This document shows positions 26,233-36,610 of a stretch of 64,000 bases of DNA, piece after piece. Made by a program: the position numbers and the translations under genes. The notes under the pieces were generated by a model. That model was not told the DNA's origin. It worked only from the letters and a program-made list of their open reading frames with translations, and did no database searches. Position 1 is the stretch's first letter; every line of letters starts with the position of its first letter. Where the stretch lies: NCBI RefSeq assembly GCF_000337415.1, contig NZ_AOJD01000021.1, forward strand, positions 249 to 64,248, written 5' to 3'. Source of the stretch: Halorubrum tebenquichense DSM 14210. Lineage in GTDB: Archaea > Halobacteriota > Halobacteria > Halobacteriales > Haloferacaceae.

Positions 26233-26949
26233 ATGAGTGACCGAGGCGGTCGAGCGCCGGACGGGTCCGAATCGCCGATTTCGAACCGTGACGCGGCGGA
26301 TTCTCTCGCTCCGACGGCGTCGGAATCGGCCGCCCCGACCGCCGACGGCGCGGCGTCGGCCGGGCGACTGGTCGTCGTCTGCGGACTGCCCGGCGTCGGC
26401 AAGACGACCGTCGCCGAGCGGATCGCCGACCACGTCGACGGCCGGATACGCCGGACCGACGTGATACGGAAGGAACTGTTCGACGACCCCGCGTACACCG
26501 ACGCGGAGACGGAGGCCGTCTATACGGAACTTCTCGCTCGGGCGCGCGAGGACGTCGACGCCGGCGAGGCCGTCGTCCTCGACGCGACGTTCGCGGACGA
26601 CCGGTTCCGAGCGGCGGCCCGCGAGGCGGCCGCCGAGACCGCGGCGGCGTTCGACCTCGTCGAGGTCGCCTGCGACGAGGGCGTCGTCGAGCGGCGGATC
26701 GAGCGGCGGGACGGGATCAGCGACGCGGACTTCGAGATCCACCTCCACTTCAAGGAGTTGTTCGACGATATCGCCGGCGACCACGTCGTCGTCGACAACT
26801 CCGGGACGGAGGCGGAGACGTTCGCGCAGGTCGACGCCGCGTTCGCCGACGACGGCTCGGCCGAGGACGACGATGTCGAGGACCCGCACGCGGGGGACCC
26901 GCACGCCGACCCCGACGAGCGGTCCGCCGCGGTCACCGACGCGGAGTGA
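26233..26949 (+). CDS. P-loop kinase-like NTPase
   Basis: 238 residues. A disordered Ser/Ala-rich N-terminus (1-43) precedes a P-loop GLPGVGKTT (residues 51-59) and a small-molecule-kinase core: [31 protein letters not shown] (Walker B region) and [27 protein letters not shown]. This is the zeta-toxin/gluconate-kinase-like AAA_33 pattern. The C-terminal 35 residues are acidic with [12 protein letters not shown]. Substrate unknown. ATG 26233 lies downstream of a TTCTTTTACTTC patch that may be its promoter. Confidence 0.83.
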   Translation: MSDRGGRAPDGSESPISNRDAADSLAPTASESAAPTADGAASAGRLVVVCGLPGVGKTTVAERIADHVDGRIRRTDVIRKELFDDPAYTDAETEAVYTELLARAREDVDAGEAVVLDATFADDRFRAAAREAAAETAAAFDLVEVACDEGVVERRIERRDGISDADFEIHLHFKELFDDIAGDHVVVDNSGTEAETFAQVDAAFADDGSAEDDDVEDPHAGDPHADPDERSAAVTDAE

Positions 26950-27034
26950 GGCCGTCCGGTGTGCGAACGAGTGGCGTGACGAGCGGGCGCACACGTCTCA
27001 AATCACTTATACGGGCGAACGCACAACGGGAGGT

Positions 27035-27319
27035 ATGAGCGAAGAATCCGGGCGCAAGAATCTGCGGATGCCCAACGACGACGAAGTGTTCGCCGTGGTG
27101 ACGGAGCACCTCGGCGGCAACCACGTTCAGCTGCGCTGCGCCGACGGCGTCGAGCGACTCGGCCGGATCCCCGGTCGGATGAAGTACCGCACGTGGATCA
27201 GCGAGGGCGACGTCGTGCTCGCCGAGCCGTGGGACTGGCAGGACGAGAAGGCGAACGTCGAGTGGCGGTACGAGGACGAGGACGCCGACCAGCTCCGCCG
27301 CGAAGGCCACATCCAGTAA
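27035..27319 (+). CDS. eif1A: Translation initiation factor aIF1A
   Basis: 94-residue OB-fold factor that binds the A site of the 30S subunit during initiation. Motifs: [49 protein letters not shown] and [14 protein letters not shown]. The ATG at 27035 has GGGAGGT directly upstream and a TATA box CACTTATACG (27004-27013), so a very short leader with a Shine-Dalgarno-like sequence is possible. The 85 nt before it separate it from the P-loop kinase gene. Confidence 0.96.
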   Translation: MSEESGRKNLRMPNDDEVFAVVTEHLGGNHVQLRCADGVERLGRIPGRMKYRTWISEGDVVLAEPWDWQDEKANVEWRYEDEDADQLRREGHIQ

Positions 27320-27500
27320 TCCGAGATCTCCGGGTCGCGCCGTGCGACCGTCTACACGCCGCGTTCTCTGTCTCCCCTTCGACGTTTCCCTCCGTCCGCG
27401 GTGAATCCGCTTTCCGACGCGCGGCCGTCTCGACGACGACTCTCTCGTCCGGGCCGCCGAAACCGACACCGTGAGAACGATCGAACACGACGGCGACGAT

Positions 27501-28613
27501 ATGACCCCGAGAGAGCTCCGCGCGGACGTCCCGGCCCTCGGCGACGCGGCGTACTTCAACTTCGGCGCGCACGGGCCCAGCCCGGAGTACGTGGTCGAGG
27601 CCGCCGGCTCGTTCGTCGCGGACCACGAGTACGGCTCCGCGACCACCGACCCCTACGAACACGCCTTCGAGACGTACGAGGAGGTGCGCGAGCGGATCGC
27701 GGCGTTCGTCGGGGCCGACCCCGAGGAGGTCGCCCTGACCGAGAGCACGAGCGACGGGATCGCCCGCGTCGCGAGCGCGATCGACTGGGAACCGGGCGAC
27801 GTGGTCGTCCGCACCGACCTCGAACACCCGGCGGGGGTCCTCCCGTGGAAGCGGCTCGAACGCGAGGGCGTCGAGGTGCGCGTGCTGGAGACCGACGAGG
27901 GGCGCGTCGACCGCGACGAGTACGCGGAAGCGGTGACCGACGCCCGGCTGGTGTGTTTCAGCGCGATCACGTGGACGCACGGCACGCGGCTCCCGGTGCG
28001 GGACCTCGTCGAGATCGCCGACGACGCCGGCGCGTTCACCCTCGTCGACGCGGTCCAGTCGCCCGGACAGGTGGCGATGGACGTACACGAGTGGGGGGCC
28101 GACGCGGTCGCGGCCGCCGGCCACAAGTGGACGCTCGGCCCGTGGGGGGCCGGCTTCCTCTACGTCGACCGCGACGCCGCGGCCGACCTCGCGCCGCGCG
28201 CGGTCGGCTACCGGGGCGTCACGGACCCAGAAGGCGACGAGATCGAGTTCAAGCCCGGCGCGGGGCGCTTCGAGGTCGGGACGACGACCGCCGCGGCTCA
28301 CGTCGGCCTGGTCGAGGCGCTCGACGCGATCGACGCCGTCGGGATCGACGCGATCGAGTCGCGGATCGCCGACCTCACCGACCGGCTGAAGGCGGGCGTC
28401 CCGGACGACCGACTCCTCAGCCCGGACGCGCACGAGTCCGGGCTGGTCACGGTCGACGTGGACGACCCGGAGGCGACCGTCGACCGGCTCGCCGACGAGG
28501 GCGTGATCGTCCGTTCGCTCCCGCACCCCGACGGGATCCGGGCGTCGGTCCACGCCGTCTCGACCGAGGCGGAGATCGACCGGCTCCTCGACGCGCTCGA
28601 CGCGGAGTGGTGA
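27501..28613 (+). CDS. Class V aminotransferase / cysteine desulfurase-like PLP enzyme
   Basis: 370 residues. The PLP lysine is in AAGHKWTLGPWGAGFLY. Other fold-type I signs are TESTSDGIARVASAI, SAITWTHGTRLPVRDL, FTLVDAVQSPGQVAMD and, near the end, DEGVIVRSLPHPDGIRASVHAV. It most resembles the isopenicillin-N-epimerase/aminotransferase V subgroup. No conserved catalytic Cys loop typical of true desulfurases is obvious, so an aminotransferase or racemase role is more likely. ATG 27501 is preferred over GTG 27471 because MTPRELRADVP begins the family sequence. Confidence 0.87.
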   Translation: MTPRELRADVPALGDAAYFNFGAHGPSPEYVVEAAGSFVADHEYGSATTDPYEHAFETYEEVRERIAAFVGADPEEVALTESTSDGIARVASAIDWEPGDVVVRTDLEHPAGVLPWKRLEREGVEVRVLETDEGRVDRDEYAEAVTDARLVCFSAITWTHGTRLPVRDLVEIADDAGAFTLVDAVQSPGQVAMDVHEWGADAVAAAGHKWTLGPWGAGFLYVDRDAAADLAPRAVGYRGVTDPEGDEIEFKPGAGRFEVGTTTAAAHVGLVEALDAIDAVGIDAIESRIADLTDRLKAGVPDDRLLSPDAHESGLVTVDVDDPEATVDRLADEGVIVRSLPHPDGIRASVHAVSTEAEIDRLLDALDAEW

Positions 28614-28702
28614 GCGGAGAGGGGTGCGCCGTCGCGGCGACGGGAGCGGGCGACGCCCAGCGCGACCGGACGCGTTTTAGCGCTCGGCACACGACATCGC
28701 AC

Positions 28703-29263
28703 ATGGGGTTTCACACGTTCGACGCCGACGGCGCTGACCGGTTGGAGCGGGCGGCGGTGCGGTACCGCTGGGTGTCCGCTGAGGAGGTCGTCGGACCGTT
28801 CGCGGGCGACGAGTCCGGCGTCCTCGCCGACCTCGGGAGCGGCACCGGGTTCTACACCGACGACGTCGCCGAGCGCGCCGAGACCGTCTACGGCGTCGAC
28901 GTCCAGCCGGAGATGCACGAGTACTACCGCGAGAAGGGCGTCCCCGAGAACGTCGAACTGGTCGCGAGCGACGTCGCCGACCTCCCGTTCGCGGACGGCG
29001 AACTCGACGGCGCGTTCTCGACGATGACCTACCACGAGTTCGCGAGCCCGGAGGCGGTCGCGGAGGTCGCGAGGGTGGTCGAGACCGGAGGACCGCTCGT
29101 CGTGTTCGACTGGACGGCCGACGGCGACGGCGAGCACGGGCCGCCGGTCGACGAGCGGTTCGCCGCCGACGACGCCGTCGCGACGCTGGAGGCGGCTGGG
29201 TTCGAGGTCGACTCCGCGTCGACGCGCACGGAGACGTTCGGCGTCGTCGCCCGGGCACCGTAG
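28703..29263 (+). CDS. Class I SAM-dependent methyltransferase
   Basis: 186 residues. Motif I is VLADLGSGTGFYTDDVA, the acidic end of strand 2 is VYGVDVQPEM, motif II/III is LVASDVADLPFADGELDGAFSTMTYHEF, and the post region is VVETGGPLVVFDW. The size and Met11-type pattern suggest a small-molecule methyltransferase; acceptor unknown. It follows the class V PLP enzyme on the same strand by 89 nt with its own short spacer, so co-transcription is possible. Confidence 0.88.
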   Translation: MGFHTFDADGADRLERAAVRYRWVSAEEVVGPFAGDESGVLADLGSGTGFYTDDVAERAETVYGVDVQPEMHEYYREKGVPENVELVASDVADLPFADGELDGAFSTMTYHEFASPEAVAEVARVVETGGPLVVFDWTADGDGEHGPPVDERFAADDAVATLEAAGFEVDSASTRTETFGVVARAP

Positions 29264-29355
29264 GCGACCGTCGAATCGGGAAACGAGCGGCTCAGCGTCC
29301 GATTCGAACGTTCGTGAAGAAATACCGTTAGGTGCGTCCGGCCCGTAGGCGAGGT

Positions 29356-30465
29356 ATGTCCGCTCGTTCCCGACCGGCGGCCGCGGCCGCAACCGCGCTC
29401 GTCCTGCTCGCGACGGTCGCCGCGCGACCGGCCGCGGCCCACGTCGACTACGTCACCGAGGAGCCCGGCGACCCGCTCGACGCGGTGACGTTCGTCGCCG
29501 ACGTGCTGTCGGACCCGTTCAACGCGGCCCTCTTCGCCGGATCCGGGCTCGCCGCGCTCGTCGGGCTCGCCGTCTACCTGTGGGTGCGGCCCACCATCGT
29601 CGACGTGGTCGTCCTCCGCGAGACGCTCGCCGGCTACGGCGACCTCGTCCCGTGGATGCTGCGGCTCGCGGTCGGGCTTCCGCTCGTCGGTGCCGGCTTC
29701 CAGGGGTACCTGTTCGCGCCGACGCTCTCGTTCGACCCCGGAACGAGCCCGCTCCTCCGGGTGCTCTTCATCGGCCTCGGCTTCTCCCTCCTCTTCGGGC
29801 TCGCGACGCGGATCGCGTCGGCGGTCGGGCTGGCGACGTACGCGTGGGTGTTCCTCGCCGTCGACTCCTCCGTCGTCCTCGCGGTGGAGTACGTCCCGGT
29901 GTTCGCGGCGCTCGCGATCCTCGGCGGCGGGCGGCCGAGCGCCGACGACATGCTGTTGGAGGTCGCGAGCACGCCGGGGTCGTACTACGGGCGGATCGAC
30001 CCGGTCCACCACCTGAAGGCGTTCCTCGACCGGTCGACGGCCCCCTTGCGGCGGTACGTGCCGACGGTGCTCCGGGTCGGGATGGGCGTCTCGTTCGTCT
30101 ACCTCGGGCTGATCCAGAAGCTCGCCGACCCCGGGAGCGCGCTGCTCGTCGTCGAGAAGTACGACCTCACCTCGTTCGTGCCGGTCGACGCCGGGCTGTG
30201 GGTCGTCGGTGCCGGGGTGACCGAGGTCGCGGTCGGGCTGGCGCTCGTCGCGGGCTTTTTCACCCGCGGCGCGGCCGCGCTCTCGTTCGTGCTGTTCACC
30301 ACGACGCTGTTCGGGCTCCCCGACGACCCCGTCCTCGCGCACGTCGCGCTGTTCGGCATGGCCTCCGCGGTGTTCACGCTCGGAGCCGGCCCGCTGTCGT
30401 TCGACCGCTGGTTCGGTCGCCCCGCGCTCGGCGACGACGAGGAGCCGATCGCGCCGGCGGACTGA
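29356..30465 (+). CDS. DoxX-family membrane protein
   Basis: 369 residues with an N-terminal signal or helix (ALVLLATVAARPAAAH) and about nine further hydrophobic segments. The C-terminal half (from about residue 235, VPTVLRVGMGVSFVYLGLIQKLADP) is a DoxX/DUF417-type four-helix unit with VAVGLALVAGFFTRGAAALSF. The N-terminal half seems to be a related duplicated unit (LRLAVGLPLVGAGFQGYLF). DoxX proteins are linked to quinone or thiosulfate redox reactions, but the role here is unknown. Confidence 0.82.
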   Translation: MSARSRPAAAAATALVLLATVAARPAAAHVDYVTEEPGDPLDAVTFVADVLSDPFNAALFAGSGLAALVGLAVYLWVRPTIVDVVVLRETLAGYGDLVPWMLRLAVGLPLVGAGFQGYLFAPTLSFDPGTSPLLRVLFIGLGFSLLFGLATRIASAVGLATYAWVFLAVDSSVVLAVEYVPVFAALAILGGGRPSADDMLLEVASTPGSYYGRIDPVHHLKAFLDRSTAPLRRYVPTVLRVGMGVSFVYLGLIQKLADPGSALLVVEKYDLTSFVPVDAGLWVVGAGVTEVAVGLALVAGFFTRGAAALSFVLFTTTLFGLPDDPVLAHVALFGMASAVFTLGAGPLSFDRWFGRPALGDDEEPIAPAD

Positions 30466-30512
30466 CGGTCCGGTCGGCGGTGTTTAAGTCGCTCTCGCGC
30501 GGTGGGACGGGT

Positions 30513-31799
30513 ATGCGCGTCGACCTCGGCAACGCCCTGGAGACGACCCCGGGGCTCACGACGGAGACGCTGGACAGACTCGACGAGCGCGTCGCGGCCG
30601 CACACGAGCGGATCACGGCCGGCATGGCCGACGACGAGTTCGGGTACGCGGCGCTGGCCCTGCCGGAGACCGCCGATCCGGACGAGATCTACGCCGCGGT
30701 CGACGGGTTCGACCGCCCCGAGGCGGTGCTGACGGTCGGTATCGGCGGGAGCGCGCTCGGCGCGGCGACGCTCGCGACGGCGCTCGAAAGCGACGTGGAC
30801 GCCTACGTCCTCGACAACGTCGACCCCGACGACGCGCGGGCGCTGCTCGCCGACCTCCCGCTTGCGGACACCGTCCTCAACGTGGTCTCGAAGTCGGGGA
30901 CGACCGCGGAGACGCTCGCGAACTTCCTCGTCGTCCGCGAGGCGATGGCCGACGCGGGCGTCGACTGGACCGACCGCACCCTCGTCACCACGGGCGAGTC
31001 CGGGAACCTCCGGGAGCTGGCCGACCGCCACGACCTGCCGTCGCTGCCGGTCCCGGGCGGCGTCCCCGGCCGCTTCTCGGCGCTGTCGACGGTCGGCCTC
31101 GCGGTCGCGGCGCTCCAGGGCCACGACGTCGAAGCCGTCCTCGCGGGCGGCCGCGACGGGATGGCGTCGCTGTCGGGGTCGCTGTACGAGTCGCCCGCCT
31201 ACGCGTACGGCGCGGCGACGTACGCGCTCGCGGAGCGCGGCGCGCGCACCAACGCCGTGATGCCGTACGCCGAGTCGCTGGAGACGTTCGCGGAGTGGTT
31301 CGCGCAGCTGTGGGCCGAGAGCCTCGGGAAGGACGGGCTGGGCCAGACCCCCGCCCGGGCGCTCGGCGCGACCGACCAGCACTCCCAGCTTCAGCTGTAC
31401 CGCGCCGGGCCGCCGGACAAGCTGGTGACGCTCGTGCGCCCGACCGAGCGCGCCGACGTGCCGATTCCCGAGACCGACCTCGACGGGCTGGCGTACCTCG
31501 GCGGCTCGTCGCTCGGCGGGCTGCTCGACGCGGAGTTCGAGGCGACCGAGGCGAGCCTCGCGGCGGCCGACGTGCCGAACGTGCGCGTCGAGGTCGACCG
31601 GGTGGACGAGCGCTCCCTCGGGGAACTGCTCTACGGGATGGAGGCGGCCTGCGTGCTGTACGGCGAGCTCGCGAGCGTCTCGACGTTCACCCAGCCCGCG
31701 GTCGAGTGGGGGAAGAAGGCGGCCCGCGGGCTGCTCGGCGGCGGCGACTTCCCGGAGGCGGACGCCGTCACGGAGAAGCGCGAACTGCGAGTGGAGTGA
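30513..31799 (+). CDS. pgi: Glucose-6-phosphate isomerase
   Basis: 428 residues, the short archaeal/bacterial form. SIS-type sugar phosphate sites: LTVGIGGSALGAATLATAL, NVVSKSGTTAETLANF, and the active region GVPGRFSALSTVGL with ALGATDQHSQLQLY and FTQPAVEWGKKAARG (catalytic Glu/Lys area). It interconverts glucose-6-P and fructose-6-P, mainly for gluconeogenesis and sugar nucleotide synthesis in haloarchaea. TGTTTAAGTC (30481-30490) is a TATA-like element about 28 nt before the ATG. Confidence 0.95.
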   Translation: MRVDLGNALETTPGLTTETLDRLDERVAAAHERITAGMADDEFGYAALALPETADPDEIYAAVDGFDRPEAVLTVGIGGSALGAATLATALESDVDAYVLDNVDPDDARALLADLPLADTVLNVVSKSGTTAETLANFLVVREAMADAGVDWTDRTLVTTGESGNLRELADRHDLPSLPVPGGVPGRFSALSTVGLAVAALQGHDVEAVLAGGRDGMASLSGSLYESPAYAYGAATYALAERGARTNAVMPYAESLETFAEWFAQLWAESLGKDGLGQTPARALGATDQHSQLQLYRAGPPDKLVTLVRPTERADVPIPETDLDGLAYLGGSSLGGLLDAEFEATEASLAAADVPNVRVEVDRVDERSLGELLYGMEAACVLYGELASVSTFTQPAVEWGKKAARGLLGGGDFPEADAVTEKRELRVE

Positions 31800-31915
31800 C
31801 GCCGCCGGAACGACCGCGTCGGCGGGGGTGACGCCGCCGACCGCTCGTCGACGGCGACGTGTCGAGACCGTTCCCTTCCGGTGCGACTAAACCGCCGCGA
31901 GCCGTACCGCCGGCG

Positions 31916-32650
31916 ATGAGCGACGACCCCCTCGCGGCGGCGGTCGGCGAGCGGCTGACTCGCGTCGCGAGCGCGCTGTTCGCGATCGTGTTCGCGTTCC
32001 TCGTCGCGAACGCGGTCACCGTGCCGGGAACGGATCTCGCCGCCGCCGCGGGACTGGTGTCGGAGGGATCGAACGGCTACCGACTGCTCCAGACGCTGCT
32101 CCAGTTCGCCGGGTTCGGCGTCGCGGTCGCCGGGTACCTCGCCGTCACCGATCAGTGGGACCTCGCCCGCGTCTCCCGGCCGACCGCCCGCGAGGCGGGG
32201 ATCATCGTCGGCGGCGGCGTCCTCCTCTTCGGATTCCAGTACGGGGCCCTGTTCGCGCTCGATCAGGTCGGCCTCTCCACCGGCCAGAACCAAGCGGTCG
32301 TCCCGGGCGGCGACCCGGTCACCTACTACCTCGCGATGATCGCGGTGTCGCTCGCGGTGGTCGGCCCGGTCGAGGAACTGCTCTTCCGCGGCGTCGTTCA
32401 GGGCGGGATCCGGCGCGCGTTCGACGCCGTCCCGGCGATACTCATCGCGAGCGTCGCGTTCGGGCTGATCCACCTCCCCGCGGTCTCCGGGACGGCGGGC
32501 GAGCAGTGGGCGTACGTCGGCGTCGTCGTCGTGTTGGGGGCGGTCCTCGGCGCGTTCTACGAGTGGACGGACAACGTGGTGGTCCCCGGGCTGGTACACG
32601 GCGTGTACAACGCGGTCACCTACGTGGTGCTGCTCGCGCAGGTGGTCTGA
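31916..32650 (+). CDS. CPBP-family intramembrane metalloprotease
   Basis: 244 residues, about seven helices. The family motifs are present: E153-E154-LLFR158 (EExxxR), FGLIHLP (FxxxH) and HGVYNAV. These form the intramembrane glutamate/histidine site of the Abi/CAAX-protease family. Its target may be prenylated or secreted proteins, or bacteriocin-type peptides; unknown. ATG 31916 gives the cytosolic N-terminus MSDDPLAAAVGERL. Convergent with the nurA gene 30 nt away. Confidence 0.9.
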   Translation: MSDDPLAAAVGERLTRVASALFAIVFAFLVANAVTVPGTDLAAAAGLVSEGSNGYRLLQTLLQFAGFGVAVAGYLAVTDQWDLARVSRPTAREAGIIVGGGVLLFGFQYGALFALDQVGLSTGQNQAVVPGGDPVTYYLAMIAVSLAVVGPVEELLFRGVVQGGIRRAFDAVPAILIASVAFGLIHLPAVSGTAGEQWAYVGVVVVLGAVLGAFYEWTDNVVVPGLVHGVYNAVTYVVLLAQVV

Positions 32651-32680
32651 CGGGCGGAACGCGACCCGGTCCCGACGCCG

Positions 32681-33973
32681 CTAAAACTCCGCTTTCCCCC
32701 ACCGGAGGTCGTCGTAGGTCGCCTGCTGGTCGCTGCCGAGCCGCTCCTCGAACTTCCGGCGGAGCGCCGCCTTCTCCGTGGCCGAGATCCGCGCCAGCTC
32801 GTCCGCCTTCGCGACCGGCTCGGGGGGCCCGCGCGTCGCCGCCACCTCGGCGACGATCTGCCGGGTGAGCCGCTCGCGGAGGTCCGGGTCGCGCGTGAAC
32901 GCGTACGGGGCCTCCAGCTTGTACGTCACGTCGGTGCGGGGGTCGTAGACGACCATGAACGTGACCTCGTACAGCTCGGCGTCCAGCTCGCGGTCGACGC
33001 CGAGCGCGTCCCCGTCGGCGGCCATCGGGGCGTCCGCGCCGCCGCGGCTCCGGAACCACGTGGTGAAGGTGAGGTCGTCGTCGAGCCGCGCGCCGCGGTC
33101 GGCGGCGCGGTCGCCGCCCGCGTCCGTCCCCGCGGAACCCCCGTCGGGCTCGCGCCGCTCCAGCAGCCGCGTGAACAGCGCGGTGTCGTCGGGCCACGGC
33201 GACTCGACGCCGGCGCGCGCCAGCGCCCGGACCGCGGTGCCGCTCGCGGGGTTCTTCACGAACCCGGCCAGCGGCACGTCGCGCTCGACGAACCGCTCGA
33301 CGAGGCGGACGTACTTCTCGATCACCCCGCGCGGCTTCGCCTCCCGTGCGAGTTCGCCGAGTTCGGGGTCGCGGTCCGCCCACGTGAACAGCTCCTTCGG
33401 GTAGATCGGACCGTCGAGGACGAGCAGGTCGTCGACCTCGTCCGCGTGGTCGAGCGCGTGGGTCCCCTCCGCGAGGTATAAGCCGAGGGCGTGGACGACC
33501 CGCTCCGCGTAGCGGTTCACCCGGGGGACGTGGAACACCCGCTGGCGGGTGTGGCCCTCGTCTCGCTTCGTCCACTCGCTGTCGAAGCCGGCGGTCGAGT
33601 CGCCGGCGTGGACGGTGGCGACGATGGTGCGGTCGCGGTGGAGGTCCAGATCCGTCGGCGAACTCGCCATCGCCGCGTGCGCGACGTCGACGACGAGCCC
33701 GTTCTTGAACGTCGTGGGGTTGATCGTGCCCGAGTCGAGCCCGTGGACCGTCTCGAACGGGCGCTCGGCGAGCGCGACGTCGTCGATGTCGGTCCGGCGG
33801 CGCTCGTGGTCGCCGAGCGCCTCGATCACGACCCGACCCTCGCGGCGGAGCTCGGGGAGCCACTCGCGCCAGACGCGCTCGGCGAGGTCGTCGTGGTCCG
33901 TCGCGTCCACGTCGCCGCCGATGCCGTACGCGAGCTGCGCGATGTTCTCGACGTGGATCGGATCGAGCGTCAC
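32681..33973 (-). CDS. nurA: NurA-domain DNA repair nuclease
   Basis: 430 residues. The NurA catalytic entry is VHGLDSGTINPTTFKNGLVVDVAHAAM, whose Asp is the conserved metal ligand. Later motifs are VLDGPIYPKELF, VPLAGFVKNPAS and PYAFTRDPDLRERL. NurA works with HerA and Mre11-Rad50 in end resection; no herA is seen here. The start is GTG 33973, since CATAAAAGT on the plus strand (33997-34005, TATA on the minus strand) is 26 nt away. The upstream part of the open frame would include the promoter. Confidence 0.87.
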   Translation of the reverse strand: MTLDPIHVENIAQLAYGIGGDVDATDHDDLAERVWREWLPELRREGRVVIEALGDHERRRTDIDDVALAERPFETVHGLDSGTINPTTFKNGLVVDVAHAAMASSPTDLDLHRDRTIVATVHAGDSTAGFDSEWTKRDEGHTRQRVFHVPRVNRYAERVVHALGLYLAEGTHALDHADEVDDLLVLDGPIYPKELFTWADRDPELGELAREAKPRGVIEKYVRLVERFVERDVPLAGFVKNPASGTAVRALARAGVESPWPDDTALFTRLLERREPDGGSAGTDAGGDRAADRGARLDDDLTFTTWFRSRGGADAPMAADGDALGVDRELDAELYEVTFMVVYDPRTDVTYKLEAPYAFTRDPDLRERLTRQIVAEVAATRGPPEPVAKADELARISATEKAALRRKFEERLGSDQQATYDDLRWGKAEF

Positions 33974-34210
33974 GACCGTAGACCGGGCCGGACCGACATA
34001 AAAGTCGTCGGCTCGGTGGCCGCGGGGAGACGAACGCCCGGACGAAGCCGTTCGACTACCGTGGAACAACCGGCAAGACTATTCGCCGACCGGTGGCCGA
34101 TCGGAGGAACCTGTTATTGCGTCTTCAGCTACGCTCCGGCGTCCAAACGGCAGTATCAGAGATAATACTCGGAGGCGATGTGCTTTTATTACATACGACA
34201 ATCGACGCCT

Positions 34211-36118
34211 ATGGGAGAGACTGCGAGCGGCGTACCTTCGGAGGGATCGGGCGGGCTGGCGGAGAGCGTCCGGGACGTGATCCGGTACATCCCGGACGGC
34301 ACCTCGATGCCCGAGGAGATGTGGGCACCGCGACACCGGAACATCCTGATCGCCACCCTGGTTCAGGTCCCGTTCCTGATCGGGCTGGGGCTCTACGACG
34401 GGACCGAATCGTTCACCGGAGCGCAGATCCCGGCGACGCCGCTGTGGATGCTCGGGGGGTTCGTCGCCGTCATCCTCGCCACCGCCGCGCTGGCGAGCTG
34501 GTCGCGGCTCGGCCGCCGCCAGCGGACGGTCCTCACGGCGTTCAGCCTCATGACCGTCTCGATGGCGATGGTGAAGCTGTCGGGCGGGTACATCGAGGCG
34601 CACTTCAGCTTCTTCGTGTTTATCGGGATACTCGCGCTGTACGAGGACTGGCTCCCGTTCGCCGTCGGCGTCGGGTACGTGGCGGTCGGCCACGGGGCGT
34701 TCAGCCTCATCGACTCGAGTCTCGTCTACAACCACACCGCGGCGATCGAGAACCCGATCGTCTGGGGCGGAATCCACGCGTTCTTCGTCCTCGGGCTCGC
34801 CGGCGCGCTGATGGTCAACTGGTACTCGATCGAGAAGTCGCGGGAGGCGGCCCGCGAACAGCTCGAACTGGCGGAGCGGAAGCAGTCGGAGATCCAGGAC
34901 GTCGAGGCGGCGAAGGCCGAGGTCGAGGAGCGCCGCGAGGAGGTCGAGCGGCTGAACAGCCACTTGGAGACGAAGGCCGACGACTACAGCGCGGCGATGG
35001 ACCGCGCGGCCGACGGCGACCTCACGGTTCGGCTCGACACGGAGAGCGAGAGCGAGGCGATGGCGCAGATCGGCGCGGCGTTCAACGGCATGATGGACGA
35101 CATCGACGAGGCGATGGGCGAGGTCCGGTCGTTCGCCCGGGACGTGTCGACCGCGAGCGAGAACACGGTCCGCGGCGTCGAGACGGCGAGCGACCGGAGC
35201 GAGACCGTCAGTCACTCCGTCACCGAGATCGCGGAGGGGGCGGACGAACAGCGCGAGATGCTCCGACAGGTGTCCGACGAGATGAACGACCTCTCGGCGA
35301 CGATCGAGGAGGTCGCCTCCTCGACCCAGACGGTCGTCGACGTCGCCGAGCAGACCGCGGAGATCGCCGACGACGGCGAGGAGACCGCCGAGGCCGCCAT
35401 CGAGCGCGTCGAGGAGTCCCGCGAGGCGCTCGACTCCGCCGCGGGAACGGTCCAGCAGCTCGACGAGCGGATGGAGGACATCGGCGAGATCGTCGACCTC
35501 ATCGGCGACATCGCCGAGCAGACGAACCTGCTCGCCCTGAACGCGAACATCGAGGCCGCGCGCGCCGGCGGGAGCGGCGGCGGCAGCGACGGGTTCGCGG
35601 TCGTCGCCGACGAGGTGAAACAGCTCGCCGAGGAGACGCAGGACGCCGCCACGGAGATCGAAGAGCTGATCGGCGACACGCAGGCGCAGACCGAGGGGAC
35701 GGTGACGGCCGTCCGGAGCGCCGAGGAGAACATCGCGGCGGGTGCCGAGGCCGTCGAGGACGCCGCGGACGCGTTCTCGCAGGTGTCGGACAACGCGCGA
35801 GAGACCGACGAGGGGATCCGAGAGATCAGCCGCGCCACCGACGACCAGGCCGCCAGCACGGAGGAGACGGTGTCGATGGCCGAAGAGGTCGCGGGGATCA
35901 GTCAGTCGACCGCGGACGAGGCCGACGCGGTCGCCGAGGCCGCGGACGAGCAGTTGGCCGCGATGAGCGACGCGACGGCGGAGGCCGGGTCGCTCGCGGA
36001 GCAGGCCGAGCGGCTCGGATCGCTCGTCGGCGAGTTCGACGTCTCCGGCGACGAGGCCGACCCCGGATCCGGTCCGGGAGCGACCGTCGCGGTCGGCGAC
36101 GGCGGACAGCCGGAGTAA
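34211..36118 (+). CDS. Membrane chemotaxis transducer (Htr/MCP) with multi-helix sensor
   Basis: 635 residues. The N-terminal 215 residues hold about six helices, including [26 protein letters not shown] with conserved His, a pattern that recalls the sensor of the HtrVIII-type aerotaxis transducer (inference). A HAMP-like segment (about 255-300, [17 protein letters not shown]) and a long coiled-coil signalling domain follow. The hairpin tip is [23 protein letters not shown], the CheA/CheW contact. The last 20 residues are a flexible acidic tail. CTTTTATTA (34183-34191) is the TATA box about 24 nt upstream. Confidence 0.93.
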   Translation: MGETASGVPSEGSGGLAESVRDVIRYIPDGTSMPEEMWAPRHRNILIATLVQVPFLIGLGLYDGTESFTGAQIPATPLWMLGGFVAVILATAALASWSRLGRRQRTVLTAFSLMTVSMAMVKLSGGYIEAHFSFFVFIGILALYEDWLPFAVGVGYVAVGHGAFSLIDSSLVYNHTAAIENPIVWGGIHAFFVLGLAGALMVNWYSIEKSREAAREQLELAERKQSEIQDVEAAKAEVEERREEVERLNSHLETKADDYSAAMDRAADGDLTVRLDTESESEAMAQIGAAFNGMMDDIDEAMGEVRSFARDVSTASENTVRGVETASDRSETVSHSVTEIAEGADEQREMLRQVSDEMNDLSATIEEVASSTQTVVDVAEQTAEIADDGEETAEAAIERVEESREALDSAAGTVQQLDERMEDIGEIVDLIGDIAEQTNLLALNANIEAARAGGSGGGSDGFAVVADEVKQLAEETQDAATEIEELIGDTQAQTEGTVTAVRSAEENIAAGAEAVEDAADAFSQVSDNARETDEGIREISRATDDQAASTEETVSMAEEVAGISQSTADEADAVAEAADEQLAAMSDATAEAGSLAEQAERLGSLVGEFDVSGDEADPGSGPGATVAVGDGGQPE

Positions 36119-36178
36119 GTCCGGCGGCGGTCGGTTCGGTACGGTTCGGTACGGTTCGGTGCGGGTCTTTTCGGCGGT

Positions 36179-36610
36179 TCAGGGCCGGTCGGCGTCCGAT
36201 TCGGACCAGAGGGTTTCGAGGACCGGCAGCGCGCGCTTCACCTGCGCGCCGTCCTCGACGAACACCAGCGTCCGGGGCGGGCGCGACGCCTTCGGACGGA
36301 CGCGGAGGTCCGCCTCGGTCGCCGCGGTCGCGGCCGCTTCCGGGGCGGCGATCGCCTCGATCCGCGCGCGGTCCGGCTGGACGAACACCTCGGCCACGGG
36401 GTCGAGGAGGGTGTCTGCGTCCCCCGCGTCGCGGTCGTCTCCGCGCGCCCCGGCCGCGATCCGGTACGCCAGCGCACCGTCGGTCGTCGCCTCGACGTCC
36501 GGGTCGGCGTCGACGACCGTCAGGCCGCGGAGTCGGCTCTCGTTGCCCGTCACCTCGGAGGCGAGCAGCTGTGCGATCCGGACGCCGTCCGTGAGGCGGT
36601 CGGCGACCAT
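36179..36610 (-). CDS. Haloarchaeal protein, unknown, co-transcribed with DUF2240 gene
   Basis: 143 residues. Begins MVADRLTDGVRIAQLLASEVTGNESRLRGLTVVDADPDVE. The middle is strand-rich (LAYRIAA, VAEVFVQPDRARIE) and the C-terminus is FVEDGAQVKRALPVLE. No transmembrane segment or catalytic motif recognised. Its ATG follows the DUF2240 stop directly (TGAATG), so the two are probably translated together. Just beyond its stop (36119-36165) is a GGTTCGGTAC microsatellite. Confidence 0.75.
   Translation of the reverse strand: MVADRLTDGVRIAQLLASEVTGNESRLRGLTVVDADPDVEATTDGALAYRIAAGARGDDRDAGDADTLLDPVAEVFVQPDRARIEAIAAPEAAATAATEADLRVRPKASRPPRTLVFVEDGAQVKRALPVLETLWSESDADRP

Noticed and set aside
27471-27500. 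GTG start 10 codons upstream for the class V PLP enzyme
   Set aside because: The extra residues do not resemble the family start and the ATG at 27501 fits the expected N-terminus; kept only as an alternative.
36119-36165. GGTTCGGTAC microsatellite after the transducer gene
   Set aside because: Three short units only, likely replication slippage; no sign of regulatory or coding role.
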